A stretch of DNA of 14,178 nt from Symbiodinium natans (GCA_905221605.1 CAJNDS010000601.1:92501-106678); one strand, 5' to 3'; shown: positions 7,666-13,771, counted from the first letter of the stretch. The notes: generated by a model from the sequence alone, not told the origin. A program made the numbers and translations.

Positions 7666-7806
7666 TTTTAATTAGTCTCGCAAGCCCGAAGGGCTACCGG
7701 AATTAATTTCTTTAATTTCTTTAATTTCTCACAGAGAGGCACAGAAATTAAAGAAATTAAAGAAACTAATTGGGGTAGCCCCCCCGGCTCACGGGACTAA
7801 TTAAAA
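7666..7806. mobile_element. Foldback (MITE-like) element
   Basis: 141 bp with the same architecture: TTTTAATTAGTC terminus, AGCCC-GAA-GGGCT mini-hairpin, central hairpin with loop at 7730, GGGGTAGCCCCCCC arm and GACTAATTAAAA terminus. Loop variant CACAGAGAGGCAC (last GCCC to GCAC) and AGAAACTAATT in the right arm are private changes. Confidence 0.65.
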
Positions 7807-8039
7807 TAAATTAAAGAAATTAATGAAATTAATGAAATTAAAGAAATTAATTAATTTCTTTAATTTCTTTAATTTCGCACAGAGAGGCCCAGAAATTAAA
7901 GAAATTAATGAAATTATTTAATTTCTTTTATTTCTCACGGAGAGGCCCAGAAATTAAAGAAATTAATGAAATTAATTAATTTCTTTAATTTCTTTAATTT
8001 CTCACAGAGAGGCCCAGAAATTAAAGAAATTAAAGAAAT

Positions 8040-8365
8040 TAATTGGGGGGCCCCCCCCGGCTCACGGGACTAATTAAAATAAATTAAAGAAATTAATGAA
8101 ATTAATGAAATTAAAGAAATTAATTGATTTCTTTAATTTCTTTAATTTCGCACAGAGAGGCCCAGAAATTACAGAAATTAATGAAATTAATTAATTTCTT
8201 TAATTTCTTTAATTTCTCACAGAGAGGCCCCGAAATTAAAGAAATTAATGAAATTAATTAATTTCTTTAATTTCTTTAATTTTTCACAGAGAGGCCCAGA
8301 AATTAAAGAAATTAAAGAAATTAATTGGGGGAGCCCCCCCGGCTCACGGGACTAATTAAATAAAT
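8040..8365. repeat. Two right-half foldback remnants inside the satellite
   Basis: GC bars followed by GGCTCACGGGACTAATT occur at 8046-8075 and 8325-8356, but neither has the TCTCGCAAGCCCGAAGGGCT left half. Each sits after an ordinary hairpin monomer (loops at 8003 and 8285). The hairpin arms therefore appear to have exchanged so that a monomer's left arm joined a foldback's right arm. The spacing between right ends is shortened to 273 and 282 bp from the usual 428-438. Confidence 0.75.
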
Positions 8366-8648
8366 TAAAGAAATTAATGAAATTAATGAAATTAAAGAAA
8401 TTAATTAATTTCTTTAATTTCTTTAATTTCGCACAGAGAGGCCCAGAAATTAAAGAAATTAATGAAATTATTAATTTCTTTAATTTCTTTAATTTCTCAC
8501 AGAGAGGCCCAGAAATTAAAGAAATTAATGAAATTAATTAATTTCTTTAATTTCTTTAATTTCTCACAGAGAGGCCCAGAAATTAAAGAAATTAAAGAAA
8601 TTAATTAATTTCATTAATTTCTTTAATTTCTTTAATTTCTTTAATTTC

Positions 8649-8789
8649 TTTTAATTAGTCTCGCAAGCCCGAAGGGCTACCGGAATTAATTTCTTTAATT
8701 TCTTTAATTTCTCACAGAGAGGCCCAGAAATTAAAGAAATTAAAGAAATTAATTGGGGGGGGCCCCCCGGCTCACGGGACTAATTAAAA
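8649..8789. mobile_element. Foldback (MITE-like) element
   Basis: 141 bp, with termini TTTTAATTAGTC and GACTAATTAAAA, mini-hairpin AGCCC-GAA-GGGCT, central loop at 8713 and a GGGGGGGGCCCCCC arm. It closely matches the copies at 9078 and 9512. Confidence 0.65.
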
Positions 8790-9077
8790 TAAATTAAAGA
8801 AATTAATGAAATTAATGAAATTATGAAATTAAAGAAATTAATTAATTTCTTTAATTTCGCACAGAGAGGCCCAGAAATTAAAGAAATTAATGAAATTATT
8901 TAATTTCTTTAATTTCTTTAATTTCTCACAGAGAGGCCCGGAAATTAAAGAAATTAATGAAATTAATTAATTTCTTTAATTTCTTTAATTTCTCACAGAG
9001 AGGCCCAGAAATTAAAGAAATTAAAGAAATTAATTAATTTCATTAATTTCATTAATTTCTTTAATTTCTTTAATTTC

Positions 9078-9218
9078 TTTTAATTAGTCTCGCAAGCCCG
9101 AAGGGCTACCTGAATTAATTTCTTTAATTTCTTTAATTTCTCACAGAGAGGCCCAGAAATTAAAGAAATTAAAGAAATTAATTGGGGTAGCCCCCCCGGC
9201 TCACGGGACTAATTAAAA
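9078..9218. mobile_element. Foldback (MITE-like) element
   Basis: 141 bp. Same termini and loop (9142). Private change CTACCTGAATT for CTACCGGAATT. The GC arm is GGGGTAGCCCCCCC, as in the copy at 7666. Confidence 0.65.
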
Positions 9219-9511
9219 TAAATTAAAGAAATTAATGAAATTAAAGAAATTAATTAATTTCTTTAATTTCTTTAATTTCGCACAGGGAGGCCCAGAAATT
9301 AAAGAAATTAATGAAATTAATTAATTTCTTTAATTTCTTTAATTTCTCACAGGGAGGCCCAGAAATTAAAGAAATTAATGAAATTAATTAATTTCTTTAA
9401 TTTCTTTAATTTCTCACAGAGAGGCCCAGAAATTAAAGAAATTAAAGAAATTAATTAATTTCATTAATTTCTTTTTCATTATTTCTTTAATTTCTTTAAT
9501 TTCATTATTTC

Positions 9512-9652
9512 TTTTAATTAGTCTCGCAAGCCCGAAGGGCTACCGGAATTAATTTCTTTAATTTCTTTAATTTCTCACAGAGAGGCCCAGAAATTAAAGA
9601 AATTAAAGAAATTAATTGGGGGAGCCCCCCCGGCTCACGGGACTAATTAAAA
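9512..9652. mobile_element. Foldback (MITE-like) element
   Basis: 141 bp. Same termini and loop (9576). The GC arm GGGGGAGCCCCCCC matches the copy at 6871. It is the last complete copy. The satellite then decays over about 180 bp, with the last recognisable loop-like motif (AAGAGAGCCCC) near 9783. Confidence 0.65.
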
Positions 9653-9830
9653 TAAATTAAAGAAATTAATGAAATTAAAGAAACTAATTAATTTCATTAA
9701 TTTCTTTAATTTCGCACAGAGAGGCCCAGAAATTAAAGAAATTAATGAAATTAATTCATTTCTTTAATTTCATTTATTTCCCTAAGAGAGCCCCAGAAAT
9801 TAAAGAAATTAAAGAAATTAATAGGTAAAT

Positions 9831-10072
9831 AAATTAAATTCCTCATACAAGTGATATACGTGAAATGGACCCAAAAGGTCCCTCTCACATATATATATAT
9901 ATATATATTACCCTTATAAGGAAGATTATTTTTCTTGTTTTTTGGGAGGTTTCTTAAGCAACTAGTAGCAGAAGGTCGCGCCGAGCACCTTTGGCATGCC
10001 CACCCCCCAGAGAATCCCACAAGAGCCCATCTCTGAGTCGCCCATCTTTCAGAGAATTCCGCGGAGAGTCCC
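9831..10072. other. Spacer with (AT)n microsatellite and a small hairpin
   Basis: Contains a perfect 5-bp hairpin GGACC-CAAAA-GGTCC (9867-9881) and an uninterrupted run of AT dinucleotides (about 9889-9908). The rest is unassigned. The 89-codon minus-strand open frame (9751-10020) covers the microsatellite (encoding IYIYIYV) and the end of the satellite, and is rejected as a gene. Confidence 0.7.
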
Positions 10073-10177
10073 TTTAGGGTTTAGGGTTTAGGGTTTAGGG
10101 TTTAGGGTTTAGGGTTTAGGGTTTAGGGTTTAGGGTTTAGGGTTTAGGCTTAGTGTTTAGGGTTTAGGGTTTAGGGC
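10073..10177 (+). repeat. Interstitial telomeric tract, TTTAGGG on plus strand
   Basis: Ten consecutive perfect TTTAGGG units are followed by a degenerate stretch (TTTAGGCTTAGTG) and three more units. The tract is bounded on both sides by non-telomeric sequence, so it is not a chromosome end. It starts directly after GAGAGTCCC, and that CCC does not belong to the repeat. Confidence 0.97.
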
Positions 10178-10407
10178 GACAGAAGCCTCCGGCCAAGCAT
10201 CCTTAATCACATGGGGTCTACGAAAAAAGGGGGACCCCTAACATAACACCCCAAATACTAGGATTCCCTTAATTAACATAAGGGCCCCAATAAGGAAAGC
10301 AGCAGGATGGCTCCCATATCGGTTTGCTCTAGGGAGGGAACGATCAGAAGTGATGACTTGAGTTGACTGGGCCTCACTCTATCCTCACATAGAAATCAAT
10401 CTCTCAA
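10178..10407. other. Unassigned sequence
   Basis: Mixed sequence with several short GGGGCCCC-type strings (GGGGACCCC, GGGCCCC) and no open frame, repeat or RNA structure I can support. Confidence 0.4.
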
Positions 10408-10438
10408 GGGCCCCCCCCACCCCCCCGCCCCCCCGCCC
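10408..10438 (-). other. C-tract able to form a G-quadruplex (minus) or i-motif (plus)
   Basis: Four runs of three to nine C separated by single A or G bases (C8-A-C-type, then C6-G, C7-G, C3). On the minus strand this is a dense G-quadruplex motif with one-base loops, the tightest class. The following sequence (10439-10592) is unassigned. Confidence 0.7.
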
Positions 10439-10592
10439 ATCCCAGTGGTGTTGTAGATGTGTTTGTGCAGGTGGGTTCAGGCCCTCAGACTCTCAACGCT
10501 GCTGACAAACCGAAAGACGGGCTAATCTAAACTCCTGTCAACCCTACCTCCCCCCACCCCCTGCTCGCAACGTGAAACCCCTTTTAAACAAG

Positions 10593-10624
10593 CCCTAAAT
10601 CCTAAACCCTAAACCCTAAACCCT
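10593..10624 (-). repeat. Short interstitial telomeric tract, CCCTAAA on plus strand
   Basis: One variant unit (CCCTAAATCC) and three perfect CCCTAAA units, ending in CCCTGG. The orientation is opposite to the tract at 10073. Confidence 0.9.
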
Positions 10625-10665
10625 GGCTCAGGTTGTGGGTTGATAGTGTGTAAAGACGGCGAGCC

Positions 10666-10764
10666 CTAGCGTAGAACTTCTGCAACGTCCAGGCGAAGTC
10701 CGTGCTCCGAGGGGAGGACACCACAGAGCTCAACGAAAACGATCAGGAGCGTTCTCGGGGACAT
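10666..10764 (-). other. Short coding-like open frame, unrecognised
   Basis: A 32-codon open frame starts with ATG at 10764-10762 and ends with TAG at 10668-10666. Its peptide is hydrophobic in the first half (LLIVFVELCGVL) and ends RLDVAEVLR. The codons favour G/C in the third position, but the length is within what chance allows. It could be a scrap of a captured exon like the one at 11454. I do not recognise the peptide. Confidence 0.15.
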
Positions 10765-10868
10765 AAGGGAAGTATAAGGGGAGTATAGGGGGAGTATAAG
10801 GGGAGTATTAGGGGGGGGGGGGGTATAAGGAGGGGGGTACAAGGGAAGTATGACGGGGGGGTTCGGGT
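10753..10868 (+). repeat. G-rich AGTATAAGGGG repeat
   Basis: Four to five imperfect copies of AGTATAAGGGG about 13-14 bp apart are followed by a run of 13 G, then GGAGGGGGG and GACGGGGGGG. This gives plus-strand G-quadruplex potential. The AGTATAAGGGG core equals the right-arm end of the inverted-repeat element at 13901-14004 (TTAGTATAAGGGGG), which suggests the repeat grew from such a terminus. A minus-strand open frame (10743-11024) is proline-rich here only because of this repeat. Confidence 0.75.
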
Positions 10869-10924
10869 TCGTGGGCTCGGGCCTTTCAGGACTTCGGATT
10901 CAGAATGGTTCTCAGTTCTCTGAT

Positions 10925-11035
10925 TACACACGTAGACCTTGTTTTTGGGCAGCAGCTTGAGCACGAGAGACAGGCAGGAGCATGCCGGACTGCCGGCAGG
11001 ACTGAGCTTACTTCTTGGCAGCAAGCGCTGGGACG
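10925..11035 (-). other. Coding-like minus-strand scrap, unrecognised
   Basis: Read on the minus strand, one open frame gives LVLKLLPKNKVYV with codons such as CTC AAG CTG CTG CCC AAA AAC AAG GTC TAC GTG. It then continues into poorer sequence. It abuts a telomeric tract at its 5' side (11041). It may be an exon fragment. There is no family match I can make and no clear splice boundary. Confidence 0.15.
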
Positions 11036-11038
11036 TGA

Positions 11039-11081
11039 GACCCTAAAACCCTAAACCCTAAACCCCTAGACCCTAAACCCC
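11039..11081 (-). repeat. Short interstitial telomeric tract, CCCTAAA with variants
   Basis: Units read CCCTAAAA, CCCTAAA, CCCTAAAC, CCCCTAGA, CCCTAAA, CCCC. It holds early examples of the CCCTAGA variant that dominates the tract at 11397. Confidence 0.85.
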
Positions 11082-11144
11082 ATATAATATAGATACTTGG
11101 AGCCATTCGAAGCCGAAGCTAAGATAGGTGCTCGCAGTTCCTTA

Positions 11145-11398
11145 CTTGAAGGTTCATGGTAGTCCTAAGTAATTAGGTATAATTGTGACCTCATACTTGT
11201 TTTCAGCAGGCTCAGTATCCTGTATAGGGTACTTCTAACCCTACTTGCAGCTACCCATGAACCTCCAAGTACTAAACCCCAACCCCCACTTCTGACTACC
11301 CATGAGCCTCTGAGTGGCCCTAACCCCGAACCCCACGTTTATCTACCCATGAACCTCCGCCAAACCCCACTTGTAACTACCCATGAACCTCCGAGTAA
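11145..11398. repeat. Cluster of the CTACCCATGAACCTCC repeat
   Basis: CTACCCATGAACCTCC or a near match lies at 11251, 11296, 11343 and 11377 (steps of 45, 47 and 34 bp), separated by AACCCCACTT-type spacers. An inverted copy (GAAGGTTCATGGTAG) lies at 11149. More distant relatives are at 11750-11771, 12274-12292 (inverted) and 12393-12414. The spacers look like worn CCCTAAA repeats (ACTAAACCCC, CCCTAACCCC), so the unit may be a telomere-associated repeat. Confidence 0.75.
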
Positions 11399-11453
11399 CC
11401 CTAAACCCTAGATCCTAGACCCTAGACCCTAGACCCTAGACCCTAAACCCTAA
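11397..11453 (-). repeat. Variant telomeric tract dominated by CCCTAGA
   Basis: One CCCTAAA, then a TCCTAGA and four to five consecutive CCCTAGA units, then two CCCTAAA. On the G-rich strand this is TCTAGGG. The block of identical variants means local amplification of the variant and not scattered mutation. Confidence 0.9.
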
Positions 11454-11576
11454 ACCTACCTCCATGAGGAGCTGGTCTACTACCTGAAGTCTCTGGAGCT
11501 CCTGGGTGGCTTGGCGCGGGGCCGTGGCTCGCACTCGCTGATCACCAAGCCTTTCGTGGCAGGCCCAGGGTGCTAG
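11454..11576 (+). pseudogene. Coding-like exon fragment between opposed telomeric tracts
   Basis: After a stop at 11451, one frame stays open to TAG at 11574-11576. The core from 11463 reads HEELVYYLKSLELLGGLARG and continues with a Gly/Arg/Ser segment and LITKPFVAG. In that core 30 of 37 codons end in G or C (about 81%), unlike the surroundings, and the amino-acid mix is ordinary for a soluble protein. There is no start codon, and both ends run into telomeric repeats (CCCTAAA on the left, TAGGGTTT on the right), so it cannot be a complete gene. I do not recognise the family. It is best read as a fragment of a nuclear gene or cDNA trapped at this site. Coding origin is an inference from codon use. 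Confidence 0.35.
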
Positions 11577-11704
11577 GGTTTGGGGTTTGGGGCTTAGGGT
11601 TTAGGGTTTAGGGTTAGGGTTTAGGGTTTAGGGTTTAGGGTTTAGGGTTTAGGGTTTAGGGTTTAGGGTTTAGGGTTTAGGGTTTAGGGTTTAGGGTTTG
11701 GGGT
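11573..11704 (+). repeat. Interstitial telomeric tract, longest in the window
   Basis: Begins with variant units (TAGGGTTTGGGG, TTTGGGGC), then about fifteen TTTAGGG units including one six-base TTAGGG (near 11612), and ends TTTGGGG. Variants lie at both ends and the perfect units in the centre. Confidence 0.97.
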
Positions 11705-12062
11705 AACAAATTGAAACTATAGTTACCCTACTTATATCCCTGCGTGCAATTGCCCCTGAACCTCCAAGTGGAGCCCAGGGTTTTTCAGGAAGTTCTTGGG
11801 GTATATAGGCTTCAGGTTTCGCTGGGTTGTGCATCGATGTGTGTATGTGCGTAGGTGATGCACGCGCGGAGCGCGCACCTGTCCAACTGTCCAGCTGGGC
11901 CCTCATAAAGGGCCCCTGATCACATGCAAATCCTTAACCCCTAATTAAGCTCATAATATACGCCCTAACCCCCCTATACTGCTGCTTCCTCATCACTGTC
12001 GTTTCTGGATCCCATGCTACGAAACAGTGAGCTCAAGAGGGATGTAGTCTAAGGTGAAACCT
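11705..12062. other. Unassigned, with one diverged CTACCCATGAACCTCC relative
   Basis: 11724-11771 resembles the repeat cluster at 11145-11398 (TACCCTACTT, then CCCCTGAACCTCCAAGTGG). The remainder has no support for a gene. A 71-codon minus-strand frame (11691-11906) reads through the repeat and telomeric sequence and is not convincing. Confidence 0.45.
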
Positions 12063-12151
12063 TGTAATGGTTATATCAGGGTTTTCAAGGGCATGTAAGG
12101 GTTGTATCAGGGTATTCAAGGGAATGTAAGGGTATATGAGGGTACGTAAGG
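12063..12151 (+). repeat. ~30-bp tandem repeat, about 2.7 copies
   Basis: The unit TATATCAGGGTTTTCAAGGG + CATGTAAGGGT appears at about 12071, again at 12104 with ATTC for TTTC, and truncated from 12132 (TATATGAGGGTACGTAAGG). G-triplets are regularly spaced. No coding signal. Confidence 0.8.
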
Positions 12152-12273
12152 ACGCCAAATTAGAGACCCATATTCATTCGGGGTGCATAAGTCACATTCT
12201 AGACGTAGCGAAGCCCCTCTCATGGGGGTTGAGAGTTTGGGCGCTAAGCAGGAGTTGGGTTTATAGGGTCTTC

Positions 12274-12414
12274 TTGGAGGTTCATGGGTAGCTAAATCAA
12301 ACGTGGGGTGATAAGTAGGGTAGCTGGTAGCTGCAATGATAGCTGGGTAGAACCATGTACTTATAACCAGGTACGTATAACCCTACTTCTAACTACCCGT
12401 GAACCCTCAAGTAG
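12274..12414. repeat. Inverted pair of the CTACCCATGAACCTCC repeat
   Basis: TTGGAGGTTCATGGGTAG at 12274-12292 is the reverse complement of the repeat. CTACCCGTGAACCCTCAAGT at 12393-12412 is a forward copy about 100 bp away. Between them lie GTAGCTGGTAGCTGCAATG and GTACTTATAACCAGGTACGT, themselves short duplications. Confidence 0.7.
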
Positions 12415-12928
12415 GATGCAGTTTTTCAAGATGCGGGGCCACCGGCACTAGCTTCCAACGGACAAAAGCCCGAAGGACTCATCCACCCCACCACTGCTAT
12501 TCGACAGCTTCTTCGAACGCCTCGCGGCTTCAACCCAGCCCTGTAGTCAGAGTTGCACATCTTGAATCATCGTGGACTTTCTTGCATTTGAGATTCGCGG
12601 TGCGAGTGGCGTAGCGTCCATGAGCAAGGACATGCCTGTGGAGTTAGAGACATTGTGGCTCCACATTCGTAGCTGTCTTTTCGTGCAGCCTCGGTACTTC
12701 CCCACGTTGCAAGGTTGTACGTCACTGACATAGCTCTGGCTTGTGCTCAGAAGCCGAGGAGCACCACACGGGAGCGACGACCAAGAGACTTGCCTTTGCC
12801 ACTCGGAGCAGTGGCGCCCCTGTGGTCGGACCTATGTGTAATGTAAAGCATACCTCGGGCTCCGTAGCTGTGCGTTCTTGATGCACCTTGCTAGCTTCTC
12901 CAGACAAGATCCCCGCCCGAATCCTCAA
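12415..12928. other. Balanced-composition region, possible gene or transposon fragment
   Basis: Unlike its neighbours, this half-kilobase lacks repeats. On the plus strand, 12566-12733 is open for 55 codons (from an ATG at 12620: MSKDMPVELETLWLHI...), and 12673-12846 is open for 57 codons in another frame (...LPLPLGAVAPLWSDLCVM). A minus-strand frame spans 12722-12928. Consecutive open pieces in shifted frames could be a frame-broken remnant of one gene, but overlapping alternatives show how weak this is. I recognise no domain. Confidence 0.25.
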
Positions 12929-13045
12929 CCCCTAAACCCCTAAACCCCTAAACCCCTAAACCCCTAAACCCCTAAACCCCTAAACCCCCTAAACCCCCTA
13001 AACCCCTAAACCCCTAAACCCCCAAACCCCTAAACCCCCTAAACC
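12929..13045 (-). repeat. Variant telomeric tract of the octamer CCCCTAAA
   Basis: About fourteen units, nearly all CCCCTAAA (TTTAGGGG on the G strand), with some CCCCCTAAA and one CCCCCAAA. The standard heptamer is almost absent. It is a separately amplified octamer type, distinct from the heptamer tracts at 10073 and 11573. Confidence 0.93.
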
Positions 13046-13099
13046 TCAAGCCCTGGTGCCAGAGGTCCGAGCCTAGCATTTGATTGGGACTCCTTTCTC

Positions 13100-13282
13100 A
13101 TGGGACTTTACCTTGGACCCCTGAGGTGGTACCCCTTCTGTTTTGGGGACCCTTTTTGTAGATTCCGAAGAGACTCATATATGGCTGCCATAAGGAGCAT
13201 GTTTGGGCGAACTGTGAGGGGTACAACCTTAGGGGCAAGAGCCTTACACCAAAGCCCTATAAGGCCCCAAAGCTCTTTGTGA
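13100..13282 (+). CDS. Doubtful 60-codon open frame with presequence-like segment
   Basis: From ATG at 13100 to TGA. The second half, from Met-28, reads MAAIRSMFGRTVRGTTLGAR followed by ALHQSPIRP. It is rich in Arg, Ser, Thr and Ala without acidic residues, which is the character of mitochondrial targeting presequences, so it could be a first coding exon. Against this, the first 27 residues are unusual (WYPFCFGDPFC), third positions are not biased, and no downstream exon or splice pair is evident. GTGAAA at the end of the frame is only a weak donor-like match. The opposite strand is also open for 90 codons (13108-13380). Confidence 0.15.
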   Translation: MGLYLGPLRWYPFCFGDPFCRFRRDSYMAAIRSMFGRTVRGTTLGARALHQSPIRPQSSL

Positions 13283-13314
13283 AAACCTGGGCTCCCCTGC
13301 TCTCCTTCTCCTTG

Positions 13315-13347
13315 AGGTTTAGGTTTTAGGGTTTGGGGTGTAGGGAC
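13315..13347 (+). repeat. Degenerate telomere-like tract
   Basis: GAGGTTTAGGTTTTAGGGTT and TGGGGTGTAGGG contain four to five worn TTTAGGG units. The sequence from 13348 to 13505 is G/C-rich and unassigned, with an A8 run near 13428. Confidence 0.7.
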
Positions 13348-13505
13348 ACAAAAGAAGGGGATCCCGGGGCGTTTGCCCATGTTCTGCGGTTGCAGGGGGA
13401 CACCGAGGGTTCCAGGGTAGGGGTTGCAAAAAAAAGACGTTTAGGGGAGCCCCCCTGCATGGGAGCCCCTGGTTGAAAAAAAGAACCGGTCTCGGGCTGA
13501 GGGTC

Positions 13506-13631
13506 GGGATGTTCCCCCTTATGCTAGCAGCTCCTTAATCGGGGAATACAGTACCCCCCTAAATTTTAATCCCTGTTTAGGAGCTGTTAGGGTTTAGGGT
13601 TTAGGGTTTAGGGTATAATGGGGAGCATCCC
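13506..13631. mobile_element. Inverted-repeat element interrupted by telomeric repeats
   Basis: Left arm GGGATGTTCCCCCTTATGCT, then AGCAGCTCCTTAATCGGGG. Centre CAGTACCCCCC. Right arm CCCTGTTTAGGAGCTGTTAG, then, after 23 bp of telomeric DNA, TATAATGGGGAGCATCCC. Without the 23 bp the element is 103 bp, against 104 for the sister at 13901-14004, and the two share both termini and the AGTACCCCC centre. The arms pair imperfectly. It has no coding capacity. The class of element is unknown. Confidence 0.7.
13591..13613 (+). repeat. Telomeric insertion GG(TTTAGGG)3 inside the element
   Basis: The sister element reads GCTGTTAGTATAA, whereas this one reads GCTGTTAG, then GG and three TTTAGGG units, then TATAA. 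The inserted bases continue the repeat in phase from the pre-existing TTAG, and no element sequence is lost. Confidence 0.85.
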
Positions 13632-13719
13632 AAAGCTTAGGGGTTTAGGGCTGAGAGTTCAGAGATCAGCGCTCTCAAGGAGCCCCATCGCTGTGGACCC
13701 TTGGCTATGTTTGCTTTGT
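13632..13719. other. Short spacer with worn telomeric units
   Basis: TTAGGGGTTTAGGG at 13638-13651 is telomere-like. The remainder is unassigned. Confidence 0.5.
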
Positions 13720-13771
13720 GGGGTTTAGGGTTTAGGGTTTAGGGTTTAGGGTTTAGGGTTTAGGGTTTAGG
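13720..13771 (+). repeat. Interstitial telomeric tract, TTTAGGG on plus strand
   Basis: Seven near-perfect TTTAGGG units between TTTGTGGGG and GGCTTCAGTTCC, with sharp borders and little internal variation. Confidence 0.95.

Larger units (their letters stand above)
6871..9830. repeat. Higher-order hairpin satellite (67-bp monomers, ~430-440 bp superunits)
   Basis: The basic monomer is an inverted repeat. An arm of AATTAATTTC followed by TTTAATTTC repeats meets a 13-nt loop CACAGAGAGGCCC, followed by the reverse-complement arm. The stem is up to 29 bp and perfect in some copies (7261-7289 with 7303-7331). Loops start at 6927, 7075, 7142, 7290, 7440, 7507, 7574, 7730, 7878, 7936, 8003, 8151, 8218, 8285, 8432, 8498, 8565, 8713, 8860, 8927, 8994, 9142, 9281, 9348, 9415, 9576 and 9715, with a worn copy near 9780. 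Neighbouring monomers are usually exactly 67 bp apart. Steps beside a foldback element are about 139-161 bp. The first monomer after each foldback reads TTTCGCACAG and the later ones read TTTCTCACAG, a position-specific variant like that of higher-order satellites. There is no coding capacity. Confidence 0.92.

Noticed and set aside
6871-9830. CRISPR array, because of regular hairpin repeats
   Set aside because: The 67-bp steps have no unique spacers. The sequence between loops is itself repeated, and the context is eukaryotic.
9751-10020. 89-codon minus-strand open frame
   Set aside because: It reads through the (AT)n microsatellite and the tail of the hairpin satellite. Its composition is explained by these repeats.
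10073-10177. True chromosome end
   Set aside because: Four kilobases of non-telomeric sequence follow on the right and ten on the left, and the tracts switch orientation repeatedly.
10743-11024. 93-codon minus-strand open frame, proline-rich C-terminus
   Set aside because: The proline-rich half is the translated AGTATAAGGGG repeat. Only a short internal piece looks coding-like, and it is listed with low confidence.
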